64,000 bases of DNA, taken from assembly GCA_965261315.1 (NCBI GenBank), contig CBDHDM010000133.1, positions 21,957 through 85,956 on the forward strand. Reading direction: 5' to 3'. A program made the translations under genes and the position numbers. Source of the stretch: Endozoicomonas sp965261315. GTDB taxonomy: Bacteria; Pseudomonadota; Gammaproteobacteria; Pseudomonadales; Endozoicomonadaceae. The notes under the pieces are model-generated. The model saw nothing but the letters and a program-made list of their open reading frames with translations, had not been told where the DNA came from and searched no databases. Shown one piece after another: positions 8,312 to 18,276 of this stretch. How positions within the stretch are numbered: the stretch's first letter is position 1; each line of letters starts with the position of its first letter.

Positions 8312-9802
8312 ATGACCACTGCTTATGAAAATCTGGTGAACCGATTCCAGCAGATGTATCACCTGCAGCATCTTGGGGCGATTGCCAGCTGGGATCAGGC
8401 TGCCATGATGCCAGCCGGCGGGAATCAGGCACGAAGTGCAGCACTGGCCGAACTCAACGCGCTCCTCCACAAACTGCTCACCGCTCCGGAAGTGGCGTCA
8501 TGGCTGCAGGAAGCACAGCGTCAGGAAACCAGTGAAGAAACCATTCGGTCCGTAGAAGAAATGGCTGTTGAGTGGCGGCATGCCAGTGTCATTGGGGATG
8601 ATCTGGTAAAAGCAAAAACGTTGGCATCTACCCATTGTGAACATGCCTGGCGCAGCCAGCGTCCAGCGAATGACTGGGAAGGCTTTTCCAGAAACCTGAA
8701 AGAGGTGGTCAACCTCTCACGTCAGGAAGCCACCATTCGGGCAGAGAAAAGTAATACGAGCTCATACAACGCCTTACTTGAGCTCTATGAACCCGGGGTC
8801 ACTACCGAAGAACTGGATCAACTCTTTGGAGACCTGAAAACCTGGCTGCCATCGTTCATACAGGATGCGCAGGAACGACAGTCATCAATAAGCTCCATCC
8901 AACCAATGGGTCCATTCGCTACTGAAAATCAAAAAGCCCTGGGCCTCGACGTCATGAAACTGCTTGGCTTTGACTTCAACCATGGGCGACTGGATGTCAG
9001 TACCCACCCCTTTTGTGGCGGAGTCAGTGAAGATGTCCGAATGACGACCCGTTACAGCGAAGATAACTTTGTAGAAGCATTGATGGGTACCGTGCACGAA
9101 ACCGGACACGCCCGTTATAATCAAAGTCTTCCAACGGATCGAGCATTGCCCGTCTCATCTTACCGATCCATGGGTATCCACGAAGGGCAGAGTCTGTTCT
9201 TTGAAATGCAGCTGGGCAGGAGCCCGGAGTTCCTGTCGTTACTCCAGCCCCTGATCATCAAACATCTCTGTAGTGACAAGCCACAACCTTATACCGCACT
9301 GGAAAATCTGGAAAAAATCTATACTCAGGTTCGACCGGGCTTTATTCGGGTGGATGCCGATGAGATCACCTACCCGGCTCATATTATTCTTCGCTACGAG
9401 ATTGAGCGAGACCTGATTGACAGCAAGATTGAAGTGGATGACATCCCGGAATTATGGAACCAGAAAATGAAAACCTATCTGAGTCTGGATGTGGGTGATG
9501 ACCATAAGAACGGCTGCATGCAGGACATTCACTGGCCCATGGGTGCTTTTGGCTATTTCCCCAGTTATACCCTTGGCGCCATGGTGGCGGCACAGCTCTT
9601 TGCTGCGCAGAAAAAAACCATACCAGACATCAAATCGCAAATTCGAAGTGGCAACCTTCCCCCCATCTTTGACTGGCTGAAAGACAATATCTGGTCTCAG
9701 GGACGTCGCTACTCCACAGCCGAGCTGATGACACGCGCGACCGGGGAACCTTTAACCGCCAGTTATTTCAAAACACACCTGAAACAACGATATCTCAGTT
9801 AA
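8312..9802 (+). CDS. Metallocarboxypeptidase, M32 family (carboxypeptidase Taq type)
   Basis: Zinc carboxypeptidase that removes C-terminal residues from peptides, probably in the cytoplasm as no signal peptide is seen. The HExxH zinc motif is HETGH at about residue 262, followed by the conserved IHEGQSLFFE segment carrying the third ligand and the family sequence RYEIERDLI further on. ATG 8312 is preferred because GGAG lies just upstream; an in-frame ATG at 8279 has no ribosome site. The resulting 496 residues match the usual family length. The gene is monocistronic between a terminator and a permease gene. Confidence 0.93.
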   Translation: MTTAYENLVNRFQQMYHLQHLGAIASWDQAAMMPAGGNQARSAALAELNALLHKLLTAPEVASWLQEAQRQETSEETIRSVEEMAVEWRHASVIGDDLVKAKTLASTHCEHAWRSQRPANDWEGFSRNLKEVVNLSRQEATIRAEKSNTSSYNALLELYEPGVTTEELDQLFGDLKTWLPSFIQDAQERQSSISSIQPMGPFATENQKALGLDVMKLLGFDFNHGRLDVSTHPFCGGVSEDVRMTTRYSEDNFVEALMGTVHETGHARYNQSLPTDRALPVSSYRSMGIHEGQSLFFEMQLGRSPEFLSLLQPLIIKHLCSDKPQPYTALENLEKIYTQVRPGFIRVDADEITYPAHIILRYEIERDLIDSKIEVDDIPELWNQKMKTYLSLDVGDDHKNGCMQDIHWPMGAFGYFPSYTLGAMVAAQLFAAQKKTIPDIKSQIRSGNLPPIFDWLKDNIWSQGRRYSTAELMTRATGEPLTASYFKTHLKQRYLS

Positions 9803-9913
9803 GCATTTTTTAATCCATTGAGCCTGTTATTGATAGTAAGTGAAGGTCAACTGTGATGAAATTTGAAACTTTGGCCTTCATGCCATCAAAACAATTTCAT
9901 CGAGGTTAACCCG

Positions 9914-10969
9914 ATGCGGGGCATCAAAACGACCCATGTCCGCCACAGTTTCCAGGGGCTGGCAGCGCTGATCATTATCATGACAGGCATTAAACTGGGC
10001 AGCACACTGGTCATACCCCTGCTGCTCTCTGCCCTGCTTACCCTGCTGGCAAATCCGGTGGTCAATACCTTGACCCGCTTTAAAATCCCCCGCTTTATTG
10101 GCATCCTGCTCACGTTAACGGCATTTGTTATTTTCGCTCTTTTCTTTCTCGGTAATATTGCCAGTACCGTTCAAGAGTTCACTGCTGCCCTGCCAGGCTA
10201 CCGGGAACAGCTGACAGCGACATTTAAGAGCGCTCAGGAATACCTTGCCCAAAAAGATATCTACATCGGCCTGAACACCCTCACAGACTCTTTTGATCCC
10301 TCGGCACTGGTCAGCCTGATGACCAATATGATTGGCAAACTGGGCAGCACCATGAGCTTTGCCCTGCTTATTTTGATCGCCACCATTTTTATGCTGCTCG
10401 AGGCACCCCTGCTACCTGGTAAACTGCGTATTGCGCTCTCCTCACCCGACCATGAATTACAAAGCATGCGTCGATTCCTGCGGTCGTTTAACCGCTATGT
10501 TGCCCTGAAAACGCTGATCAGCATGGTCACCGGTCTGCTGGTGGGTTCCATGCTCTGGGCAAAAGGGGTGAACTTCTACGTGCTCTGGGGACTGGTCGCC
10601 TTTCTGTTTAACTTTATTCCCAATGTAGGTTCAATTGTTGCCGCTATTCCCGGTGTATTACTGACCCTTCTGCAATTTGGCTATACCGATGCCATGCTGA
10701 TTATGGCGGGTTATATGGCCATCAACGTCACCATTGGCAATATCATTGAACCCAACGTGATGGGACAGGGGCTGGGCCTTTCGCCTCTGGTGGTCTTCCT
10801 GTCACTGATTTTCTGGGGCTGGTTGCTGGGGCCTGTGGGCATGATCCTGTCCGTTCCACTGACCATGTTTATAAAAATCATGATGGAATCTTCAAACCGA
10901 TGGCGGAATGTAGCTATTCTGTTAGGGCCTGATGACAGTGCTGAGAAACCATTAAGTACAAAGCACTGA
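9914..10969 (+). CDS. AI-2E/PerM family membrane permease
   Basis: Integral membrane protein of 351 residues with about eight hydrophobic segments and the family-typical long soluble stretch after the first helices (around residues 70-150). The C-terminal part has the characteristic IEPNVMGQGLGLSPLVVFLSL segment, which places it in the AI-2E transporter/PerM family (E. coli YdiK/YhhT/PerM). Members are linked to autoinducer-2 export or ion transport, but the substrate here is unknown. ATG 9914 is chosen because GAGGT lies 8 nt upstream. A Nudix gene follows after 36 bp and may be co-transcribed. Confidence 0.85.
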   Translation: MRGIKTTHVRHSFQGLAALIIIMTGIKLGSTLVIPLLLSALLTLLANPVVNTLTRFKIPRFIGILLTLTAFVIFALFFLGNIASTVQEFTAALPGYREQLTATFKSAQEYLAQKDIYIGLNTLTDSFDPSALVSLMTNMIGKLGSTMSFALLILIATIFMLLEAPLLPGKLRIALSSPDHELQSMRRFLRSFNRYVALKTLISMVTGLLVGSMLWAKGVNFYVLWGLVAFLFNFIPNVGSIVAAIPGVLLTLLQFGYTDAMLIMAGYMAINVTIGNIIEPNVMGQGLGLSPLVVFLSLIFWGWLLGPVGMILSVPLTMFIKIMMESSNRWRNVAILLGPDDSAEKPLSTKH

Positions 10970-11005
10970 GCCTCTCTCACAAGATAACAAATAGCGGAGC
11001 CTGCG

Positions 11006-11644
11006 ATGGTTGATGATATTACTGTTCCAAACCCCTGGACAGACTGGGCCGAAAAAATCAAAGCTATCGCCCAAAACGGGCTTACCTTTTCCAGGGATGA
11101 GTTTGACCTGGAGCGGTACCATCAGCTGCAAACCATTGCCCATGAGATGACAGCCCTGTTGACGGGTGCACCAACCGAAAAGGTCGATAATTACTTTCTG
11201 CCTGATCATGGTTACGCCACGCCCAAAATCGATCTTCGTGGTGGTGTTTTTCTTGATGATCAAATACTGCTGGTGAAAGAGCGTTCCGATGGATGCTGGA
11301 CTCTGCCCGGAGGCTGGGGAGATGTGTGTGAGCCACCCGCTTATGGTGTTGAGCGTGAAATAATGGAAGAGTCTGGTTATACGGCTAAAGCCTTAAAACT
11401 GGTGGCACTGCGGGATACCCAAAGACACCCCTACTGCCCACAAAGCCCATACCACATTTATAAATTGATTTTTCTGTGTGAATTGACAGGGGGAGCCCCT
11501 AAAGAGAATATCGAAATATCGGAGATTGGTTTTTTTGATGTTGATGATTTACCAGAACTGTCCCAGGGTAGAACACTGCCAGAAGATATTCAGTTGTTAC
11601 TGGAACACAGAAATAAGCCTGAGCTGCCAACCGTATTCGATTAA
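11006..11644 (+). CDS. Nudix hydrolase with N-terminal NUDIX_N domain
   Basis: Pyrophosphohydrolase of 212 residues. The first 65 residues form a helical extension resembling the NUDIX_N domain of the YjhB-type ADP-ribose pyrophosphatases. The catalytic Nudix box runs from GGWGDV to REIMEESGY at about residues 97-120 and has the required REx2EE pattern. Likely substrates are nucleoside diphosphate derivatives such as ADP-ribose, but this is a family-level inference. The start has GGAG 7 nt upstream. It is convergent with tldD, with 25 bp between the stop codons. Confidence 0.9.
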   Translation: MVDDITVPNPWTDWAEKIKAIAQNGLTFSRDEFDLERYHQLQTIAHEMTALLTGAPTEKVDNYFLPDHGYATPKIDLRGGVFLDDQILLVKERSDGCWTLPGGWGDVCEPPAYGVEREIMEESGYTAKALKLVALRDTQRHPYCPQSPYHIYKLIFLCELTGGAPKENIEISEIGFFDVDDLPELSQGRTLPEDIQLLLEHRNKPELPTVFD

Positions 11645-11669
11645 TCCGGCTGGCAACTTAAGTAGCTTT

Positions 11670-13109
11670 CTAAGCGGTTCCACCCACGGTGATTTCATCA
11701 ATCTTCAATGTTGGCTGACCAACGCCCACCGGAACCGACTGACCATCTTTACCACAGATGCCAACGCCAGGGTCCAGCTCCAGGTCATTACCGACCATGG
11801 ACACCTTGTTCATGACATCAGGGCCATTGCCAATCAAAGTTGCGCCTTTGACTGGCACGGTCTTTTTACCATTCTCAATCAACCAGGCCTCACTGGTGGA
11901 GAATACAAACTTACCGGAGGTGATATCAACCTGGCCACCGCCCATGTTTTCCACGTAGATGCCTTTCTTGACGCTGCTGATAATCTCTTCAGGATCGTGC
12001 TTACCTGCCAGCATATAGGTGTTGGTCATTCGCGGCATGGGCAGATGGGAATAAGACTCACGGCGCCCATTACCCGTAGGCGCAACACCCATCAATCGGG
12101 CATTGAGCTTATCCTGCATGTAACCTTTGAGAATACCGTTCTCAATCAATACAGTACTTTCTGTGGGTACACCTTCGTCGTCCATATTCATGGAGCCACG
12201 ACGACCTCCCAGGGTACCATCATCAACAATGGTGCAATGAGGTGAGGCAACCCGTTCACCAATACGACCGGCATAGGATGAAGACCCTTTGCGGTTAAAA
12301 TCACCTTCCAAACCATGACCGACAGCTTCATGAAGCAGTACACCGGACCAACCAGAACTGAGCACCACTGGCATTGCTCCAGCTGGGGCAGCGATAGCTT
12401 CAAGGTTAGTCATGGCTTGGCGAACGGCCTTTCTGGCGTATTCAAGACCGGTATCATTCAACAGGAACTGCAGGTAGTCACCACGGCCACCTCCACCGGC
12501 AGAGCCCCGCTCAATTCGCCCCTCTTTTTCAGCGATTACACTGACATTCAGGCGAACCAGCGGTCGAATATCGGCGGCGAGGGTACCATCGGATGCTGCC
12601 ACCAGCACCACTTCATGAACACCGGCAAGACTCACGGAAACCTGCTTGATACTTGGGTCAGCCTTACGGGCTTCCTGATCAAGCGTTTTCAGCAGATCAA
12701 CCTTATCTTCACTGGTTAATGAGTCCAGAGGGCTGGACGTTCCATAGAGGGACAGCGGCTGGCTCCTTTGCCAGGCCTGAACCTGCTTCTGCTGCCCCAC
12801 CCGGGCAATACTTCGGGCTGCACCTGCGGCCTGTTCCAATGCCGGGAGAATAATTTCGTTGGAATAGGCAAAGCCAGTCTTCTCGCCACTCATGGCTCGA
12901 ACACCAACACCACTGTCTACATTGAAACTGCCTTCCTTAACGATGCCATCTTCCAGCACCCAGGACTCATGGCGCATGGATTGAAAATAGAGGTCAGCAG
13001 CATCCACATTGTGACCCAGCATGGTATCCAGAATTCGGTTGAGTTCGCTGTCGCCGATATTGGCCGGGGTCAGCAGTTGGTCTCGGGCTGTTGTAATAAT
13101 ATCGGTCAT
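11670..13109 (-). CDS. tldD: TldD metalloprotease subunit
   Basis: Subunit of the TldD/TldE (PmbA) protease, which degrades unfolded peptides and processes modified peptides such as microcins. The zinc-binding HExxxH motif is visible in LLHEAVGHGLEGD, as expected for the catalytic TldD subunit. I use ATG 13109 (479 residues, close to 481 in E. coli); in-frame GTG codons a few residues upstream cannot be excluded and the ribosome site is weak. In Pseudomonas-type genomes tldD follows yhdP directly. Here an RND operon and its regulator lie between them. The partner PmbA is not in the window. Confidence 0.95.
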   Translation of the reverse strand: MTDIITTARDQLLTPANIGDSELNRILDTMLGHNVDAADLYFQSMRHESWVLEDGIVKEGSFNVDSGVGVRAMSGEKTGFAYSNEIILPALEQAAGAARSIARVGQQKQVQAWQRSQPLSLYGTSSPLDSLTSEDKVDLLKTLDQEARKADPSIKQVSVSLAGVHEVVLVAASDGTLAADIRPLVRLNVSVIAEKEGRIERGSAGGGGRGDYLQFLLNDTGLEYARKAVRQAMTNLEAIAAPAGAMPVVLSSGWSGVLLHEAVGHGLEGDFNRKGSSSYAGRIGERVASPHCTIVDDGTLGGRRGSMNMDDEGVPTESTVLIENGILKGYMQDKLNARLMGVAPTGNGRRESYSHLPMPRMTNTYMLAGKHDPEEIISSVKKGIYVENMGGGQVDITSGKFVFSTSEAWLIENGKKTVPVKGATLIGNGPDVMNKVSMVGNDLELDPGVGICGKDGQSVPVGVGQPTLKIDEITVGGTA

Positions 13110-13240
13110 AGATCTTGTCACCACTTTTGTCAGCAGCGTGGCTTCACACTGATTTATTCTTATTGCAAGCGTACTCCCGGAGAATGGGATAACTCAAGGG
13201 AAGTTTGTAATTTCTGATTATGAATTCATATGGTTAGTAC

Positions 13241-13837
13241 TTACGTTCTTTCACAGGCGCCCAGAACCGTTGAAACAACAATCTCAACCTTCTCTTCCAG
13301 TACTTTACCGTCTGGAACCGGCTCTCCTTTGACAACCTGCGGCCAGAACAACATTCCCTGAAAGAGGCTGATATATATATTGGTGATCACACCAAGATCC
13401 GTTTCATTCAGCTTACCGGCTTCCATGGCCTCCCTGAACCACTGGGTCACTGCTTTGGTGCTATATAGAGTATTGATGAGGTTTCGCGCCATGCCAGGCT
13501 GACGGAGAAACTCCATCAGGATAGTGCGTGACAGTGGAATACCATAAATTTGATAGAGGATTTCGGCTTCTTTAAAGCTAATGGATGTCAGTTGGGCATG
13601 AAGGCTGAGTTCTGGATCAAAGGGATAGCGTATCGTCTCATACGCTGAAGTCTGAATAATGGTCAGCACTGACTCAAACAACAGCTCCTTGCTTTCAAAG
13701 TGACGGTAAAGTGTGCGCTTGGACACTTCGGCTGCCGTGCAGATTCGATCCATATTGGCAGCAAGAAAGCCGTATTGAATAAATTCTTCTTTGGCCGCAC
13801 CGATGATAGCCCGACGTTTTCGCTCTGAGCGTGTCAC
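13241..13837 (-). CDS. TetR/AcrR family transcriptional regulator of the adjacent RND operon
   Basis: A 198-residue protein with an N-terminal helix-turn-helix (about residues 10-55, with VSKRTLYRHFESKELLF as recognition segment) and a C-terminal ligand-binding domain typical of AcrR-type repressors. It starts at GTG 13837, with AGGAG 5-6 nt upstream. It is divergent from the adaptor-pump operon starting at 14098, and the 260-bp gap holds palindromes suited to a TetR dimer. The likely role is local repression of the pump and possibly of itself, an inference from arrangement. Confidence 0.88.
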   Translation of the reverse strand: MTRSERKRRAIIGAAKEEFIQYGFLAANMDRICTAAEVSKRTLYRHFESKELLFESVLTIIQTSAYETIRYPFDPELSLHAQLTSISFKEAEILYQIYGIPLSRTILMEFLRQPGMARNLINTLYSTKAVTQWFREAMEAGKLNETDLGVITNIYISLFQGMLFWPQVVKGEPVPDGKVLEEKVEIVVSTVLGACERT

Positions 13838-13963
13838 TGGCTCCTCTCCCTTTTGTCACCTCATCCTGCGCATCCGCTTTATCAACTAATAACTTGAACG
13901 CCCCCGCTCCTGCACATTGCAGGAGTTAAGGGGCAAATAAAGCAACACACGAAGTACACTATA

Positions 13964-14026
13964 GAGTTTACATTTAATGAGCGCAAGCATAATATAAACT
14001 CATAAGTTTACTTTTGAGTTACTCAA
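13964..14026. promoter_or_regulatory. Palindromic operator-like sites between tetR and the RND operon
   Basis: Three related features occur in the divergent intergenic region. GAGTTTA (13964) pairs with TAAACTC (13995). A TAAACT-N4-AGTTTA palindrome lies at 13995-14010. A TTGAGT-N1-ACTCAA palindrome lies at 14014-14026. Such dyads of half-sites are typical TetR-family operators. Which one is used cannot be told from one genome. Confidence 0.5.
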
Positions 14027-14097
14027 ACGGACTTTCCAAAAAAACCTTTCATTTTCACTGGTCACACCTGACCAGAATTTTTTAGAGACGGGTCACT

Positions 14098-15200
14098 ATG
14101 TTGGCATCGATAAAAGTCACCAGACTGGCAGCTGGCATTGCTCTGGCATCGCTCCTTCTTGGAGGGTGCGGTAAAGAAGACGCTGCACAAACCAAAACGG
14201 CGGTTATTCAGCCTGCTCTGACAGAGCTTGTAACCAATACGGTCAGTGATGAGCTCAGCTTCAACGGTGTTGTACGTTCTGCCGAACGAGCCAATCTTGC
14301 CTTTCGTGTGGGAGGCCTGCTCACTGATATTCGAGTAAAAGAGGGTGACCACGTCAGACAGGGTGATCTGTTGGCCAGACTGGATGCCCGGGATGCGAAG
14401 ACCGCTCTGGAATCCGCCCGAACTGGAGTTTAAGAGCACTGGAGATGACTATACGCGGGCAAAGGCTATTTTTTGAGAAAAGCCGGGCTATTTCCAAGAG
14501 TGATCTGGATGCCATCACTACCCGTTACAACCTGGCCAGAAACCGTGTTGATGAAACAAAGCGACAGTTTGAGTACACCGAACTGAGAGCGCCTTTTGAT
14601 GGCATCATTGGTCGCAAGCTGGTGGATAACCATATCCAGATCCAGGCCAACAGCCCGGTTCTTGTTCTTCATGATCTGAGCGACCTGGAAGTCGTCATCA
14701 ATCTACCCCATAAGGTCATGCTTTCCGGGCTGCACCAAACCGCCGCCAATGCCGAGTTATCAGCCATACCCGGCCAATTATTCCCACTGGCGCTGCGCAC
14801 CTACGCTACAGAGGCTGACCCTATATCCCAGACCTATCCCGTAGTCATGGGTTTTGAAGAGTTGAAAGGCTTCCGTGTTTTGCCTGGTATGGCGGTGAAA
14901 GTCAGTGCCGTTAATGGCTCAGTCCAAAGACATAACCAAACCAGCCAATATCACCATCCCACTGACGGCAATTGTTCCCGATAATCAGGGCAAACAGTTT
15001 GTCTGGGTGGTTGGCAGCGACAACAAAGTACAAAAGCGCTTTGTTCGAAGTGGGAAGCCTCAGCAAAAACCGCATTCACGGTCAAAAAACACCTTGTACC
15101 TGGCGAGCGGGTGATAACCGCTGGTGTATCCAGCCTTAAAGAGGGTATGGAAGTCCGTCCATACACTGAAGGCTCTAATCAAAAAAACGCTGGAGCCTGA
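14098..15200 (+). pseudogene. RND efflux periplasmic adaptor, broken by about four single-base indels
   Basis: A lipoprotein-type adaptor start (signal with LLLGGCGK) opens at ATG 14098, but the reading frame changes near 14412, 14474 (a T6 run), 14920 and 15056 (a GGG run). Joining the frames gives a complete membrane fusion protein of about 367 residues: lipoyl half LAFRVGGLLTDIRVKEGD, coiled coil, second lipoyl half YTELRAPFDGIIGRK, barrel, and a C-terminal part with HLVPGERVITAG and a stop at 15198-15200. It ends 3 bp before the pump gene. Three changes are single-base insertions and one is a loss, mostly in short runs. If the indels are real, the downstream pump lacks its adaptor. Confidence 0.85.
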
Positions 15201-15203
15201 TGC

Positions 15204-18200
15204 ATGGATATTGCACGTTATACCATCGCAAAGCGAACGAGTGTCTGGGTCATTATCGCCCTGACATTGATCGGCGGCTACATCAGCTACCTGAAACTGG
15301 GTCGTTTTGAAGATCCGGAATTCGTGATTCGTCAGGCGGTTATCAACACCCCTTACTACGGAGCTACAGCCCAGGAAGTCTCTGATGAAGTCACGGATTT
15401 GATCGAAGGCGCAGTTCAGTCGCTTCAGGAATTAAAGGAGGTTAAATCCGTCTCCAAACAGGGCATGTCGGAAGTAACCGTTGAGATTCAGCTGGAATTC
15501 GCCAAAAGCTCTGCGGATTTACAACAGGTCTGGGACAAACTGCGTCGAAAAATCAGTGATGTCCAACGACAACTGCCGCCGGGGGCTGGTCCTTCCATTG
15601 TTAACGATGATTTCTCGGATGTGTATGCGCTCTTTTTTGCAGTAACCGGTGAAGGGTTCACCGACAAGCAGCTGCAGGACTATGTAGACACACTGCGTCG
15701 TGAACTGGTACTGGTGCCGGGTGTTGCCAAAACGGCCACACTGGCCGAACAGCAGGAGACCATTTTTATCGAGATTTCCAGTGAACGTATGGCCAAATTT
15801 GGCCTGTCTGCCGAGCAGGTTCTGCAAGTACTGCAAAAGCAAAATCTGGTGACCGTTGCTGGCAGTATTGAAACCGATTCCATGCGTATTCCGGTGATCC
15901 CCGACGCCAGCGTGCACTCATTTGATGATCTGAAAAATCTGCAGGTGGGCGTTGGTGAGAACAGTACCGTGCTGCGCCTGGGTGATATTGCTGACCTGAA
16001 GCGTGGCTACCAGGAACCGGCATCCATGCTGATGCGTTATAACGGTGAACGGGCCATCGGCTTTGGTATTTCCAATGTCACCGGCGGTAATGTGGTGGAT
16101 ATGGGCGATGCGGTTAAAGCCCGAATTGCTGAACTGGAAAGCCAGCGCCCCCTGGGTATGGAGCTGCATGTAATTTCCATGCAATCCGATTCCGTTCGTG
16201 CGTCAGTGGCCAACTTTATCGATAACCTGATTGCTGCCGTTGCCATCGTCTTTGTCGTACTGCTGTTGTTTATGGGGGTGCGCTCCGGCGTCATTATCGG
16301 CTTTGTGTTACTGCTGACCGTGGCGGGTACACTGTGCATTATGCTGGTTGAAGATATCGCCATGCAGCGTATCTCCCTCGGGGCACTGATCATTGCCCTC
16401 GGCATGCTGGTGGATAATGCCATTGTGGTCACCGACGGTATTCTGGTACGTCTGCAGAAAAACCCCGATGAAGACCGTGCGGCCCTGGCGTCAGAGATCG
16501 TAAAGTCTACCCAGTGGCCTCTGCTGGGCGGTACCGTTGTGGGCATCTGCGCTTTCAGCGCCATTGGTCTTTCTCCGTCCGATATGGGGGAATACGCCGG
16601 TTCACTATTCTGGGTAATTCTCTATTCCATGCTCCTTAGCTGGGTATTTGCGGTTACAGTAACCCCGATGCTCTGCCATGATTTTCTGAAAGTGAAAGCC
16701 ATAGCGGCTGACCAGAAACCAGGCCGAATGGTAACGGCTTATAAAGCACTGTTAATGTGGGTACTTAAACATCGTCTGATAAGCTCAGCACTCCTTCTGG
16801 GCACATTGGCCGTGGCTATCTGGGGAGTACAGTTTGTACCTCCGGGTTTTATGCCAGATTCACAGCGCCCACAATTTGTCGTTGATGTTTACCTGCCACA
16901 GGGCTCCGATATCAAGCGTACTGAGGCAATCATTGCCGATGTCGAGCAGGATGTAAAAGCCAAAGAAGGCATCACCAATATCGCCAGCTTTATTGGCGGT
17001 GGTGGTCTGCGTTTTATGCTGACCTATTCACCGGAGGCCAGAAACCCAAGCTATGGCCAGCTGCTGATCGACATTGATGACTACACAAAAATTGCATCGC
17101 TGAGCGGTGAACTGCAGAGCGAGCTGGCCAGCAAATATCCCGATGCTTCCATCAAGGTATGGAAGTTCATGCTGGGCCGGGGCGGCGGTAAGAAAATCGA
17201 AGCCGGTTTCAAAGGTCCTGACAGTGAGGTGCTGCGGCGACTGGCGGAGCAAGCTAAGGCCATTATGTTAAACGACAGTAACCTGATCGCAGTACAGGAC
17301 GACTGGCGTCAACAGGTACCGATACTCCGACCGGTGTATTCCGCTGAAGAAGCACAACGGTTTGGGCTGACCACACCGGAGATCAACCAGGCCATCGCCC
17401 AAACGCTGACCGGGCGGAATGTGGGTGTTTACCGGGAGGGGGATGACCTGATTCCCATTGTGGTCCGCGCCCCTGAAGGTGAACGCAACCATCAACGGGC
17501 CATCGAAAACACGGAAGTATTCAGCCCGAAAGCGAATACCTTTATTCCGGTAAGCCAGTTGGTGGAATCGGTGGATGTGGTGTATCAGGATGCCATTCTG
17601 CGCCGTATCGACCGCGTGCCCACCATTCTGGTACAGGCCGATCCGGCACCCGGTGTATTGACGGCAGATGCCTTCAACCTCTTGCGCAGCAAAATCGAAG
17701 CGATTGAACTGCCGCCTGGCTATGAGCTGACCTGGTATGGAGAATTTAAAGCATCAAAAGACGCCAACGAAGGCCTGGTCATTTCTGCGCCTTATGGTTT
17801 TGCGGCGATGATCCTGTCGGTGATCTTTATGTTTAACGCCCTTCGCCAGCCTCTGGTGATCTGGCTGACAACGCCACTGGCACTGGTGGGTGTGGCTGCT
17901 GGTCTGGTGTTCTTCCAGACACCTTTTGAATTTATGGCGATTCTCGGCTTCTTAAGCCTGATCGGCATGATGGTGAAGAATGCAATTGTTCTGGTGGATC
18001 AGGCCGATGTGGAGATCAGAGATGGCAAGCCGGCGTATCACGCCATTATTGATGCAGCCCTCAGCCGTGCCCGCCCCGTGTTACTGGGCGCTCTGACCAC
18101 CATACTGGGCGTGGCTCCGCTGTTGATTGACCCATTCTTCAAAAGCATGGCGGTGACCATTATGTTTGGTCTTCTGTTTGCCACCATCCTGACCCTGGTG

Positions 18201-18254
18201 GTCATTCCACTGTTTTATGCGGTCTTTTTCCGGGTGGAAATTGAAGAGGCTTAA
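15204..18254 (+). CDS. RND efflux transporter (TriC/VmeD-like branch)
   Basis: Intact 1016-residue RND pump with the usual twelve membrane segments and two periplasmic loops. It is shorter than the AcrB-type pump at 5064 and belongs to a different branch: TM4 carries GMLVDNAIVVTDG, with one Asp and one Asn instead of the paired aspartates of HAE1 pumps, while TM10 keeps the lysine in GMMVKNAIVLVDQ. The opening segment (IARYTIAKRTSVWVII) and the length are close to TriC-like pumps. It follows the broken adaptor gene by 3 bp and is probably controlled by the divergent TetR protein. Substrates are unknown. Confidence 0.92.
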   Translation: MDIARYTIAKRTSVWVIIALTLIGGYISYLKLGRFEDPEFVIRQAVINTPYYGATAQEVSDEVTDLIEGAVQSLQELKEVKSVSKQGMSEVTVEIQLEFAKSSADLQQVWDKLRRKISDVQRQLPPGAGPSIVNDDFSDVYALFFAVTGEGFTDKQLQDYVDTLRRELVLVPGVAKTATLAEQQETIFIEISSERMAKFGLSAEQVLQVLQKQNLVTVAGSIETDSMRIPVIPDASVHSFDDLKNLQVGVGENSTVLRLGDIADLKRGYQEPASMLMRYNGERAIGFGISNVTGGNVVDMGDAVKARIAELESQRPLGMELHVISMQSDSVRASVANFIDNLIAAVAIVFVVLLLFMGVRSGVIIGFVLLLTVAGTLCIMLVEDIAMQRISLGALIIALGMLVDNAIVVTDGILVRLQKNPDEDRAALASEIVKSTQWPLLGGTVVGICAFSAIGLSPSDMGEYAGSLFWVILYSMLLSWVFAVTVTPMLCHDFLKVKAIAADQKPGRMVTAYKALLMWVLKHRLISSALLLGTLAVAIWGVQFVPPGFMPDSQRPQFVVDVYLPQGSDIKRTEAIIADVEQDVKAKEGITNIASFIGGGGLRFMLTYSPEARNPSYGQLLIDIDDYTKIASLSGELQSELASKYPDASIKVWKFMLGRGGGKKIEAGFKGPDSEVLRRLAEQAKAIMLNDSNLIAVQDDWRQQVPILRPVYSAEEAQRFGLTTPEINQAIAQTLTGRNVGVYREGDDLIPIVVRAPEGERNHQRAIENTEVFSPKANTFIPVSQLVESVDVVYQDAILRRIDRVPTILVQADPAPGVLTADAFNLLRSKIEAIELPPGYELTWYGEFKASKDANEGLVISAPYGFAAMILSVIFMFNALRQPLVIWLTTPLALVGVAAGLVFFQTPFEFMAILGFLSLIGMMVKNAIVLVDQADVEIRDGKPAYHAIIDAALSRARPVLLGALTTILGVAPLLIDPFFKSMAVTIMFGLLFATILTLVVIPLFYAVFFRVEIEEA

Positions 18255-18276
18255 GTCACTGCTTGCCTCTGAATCA

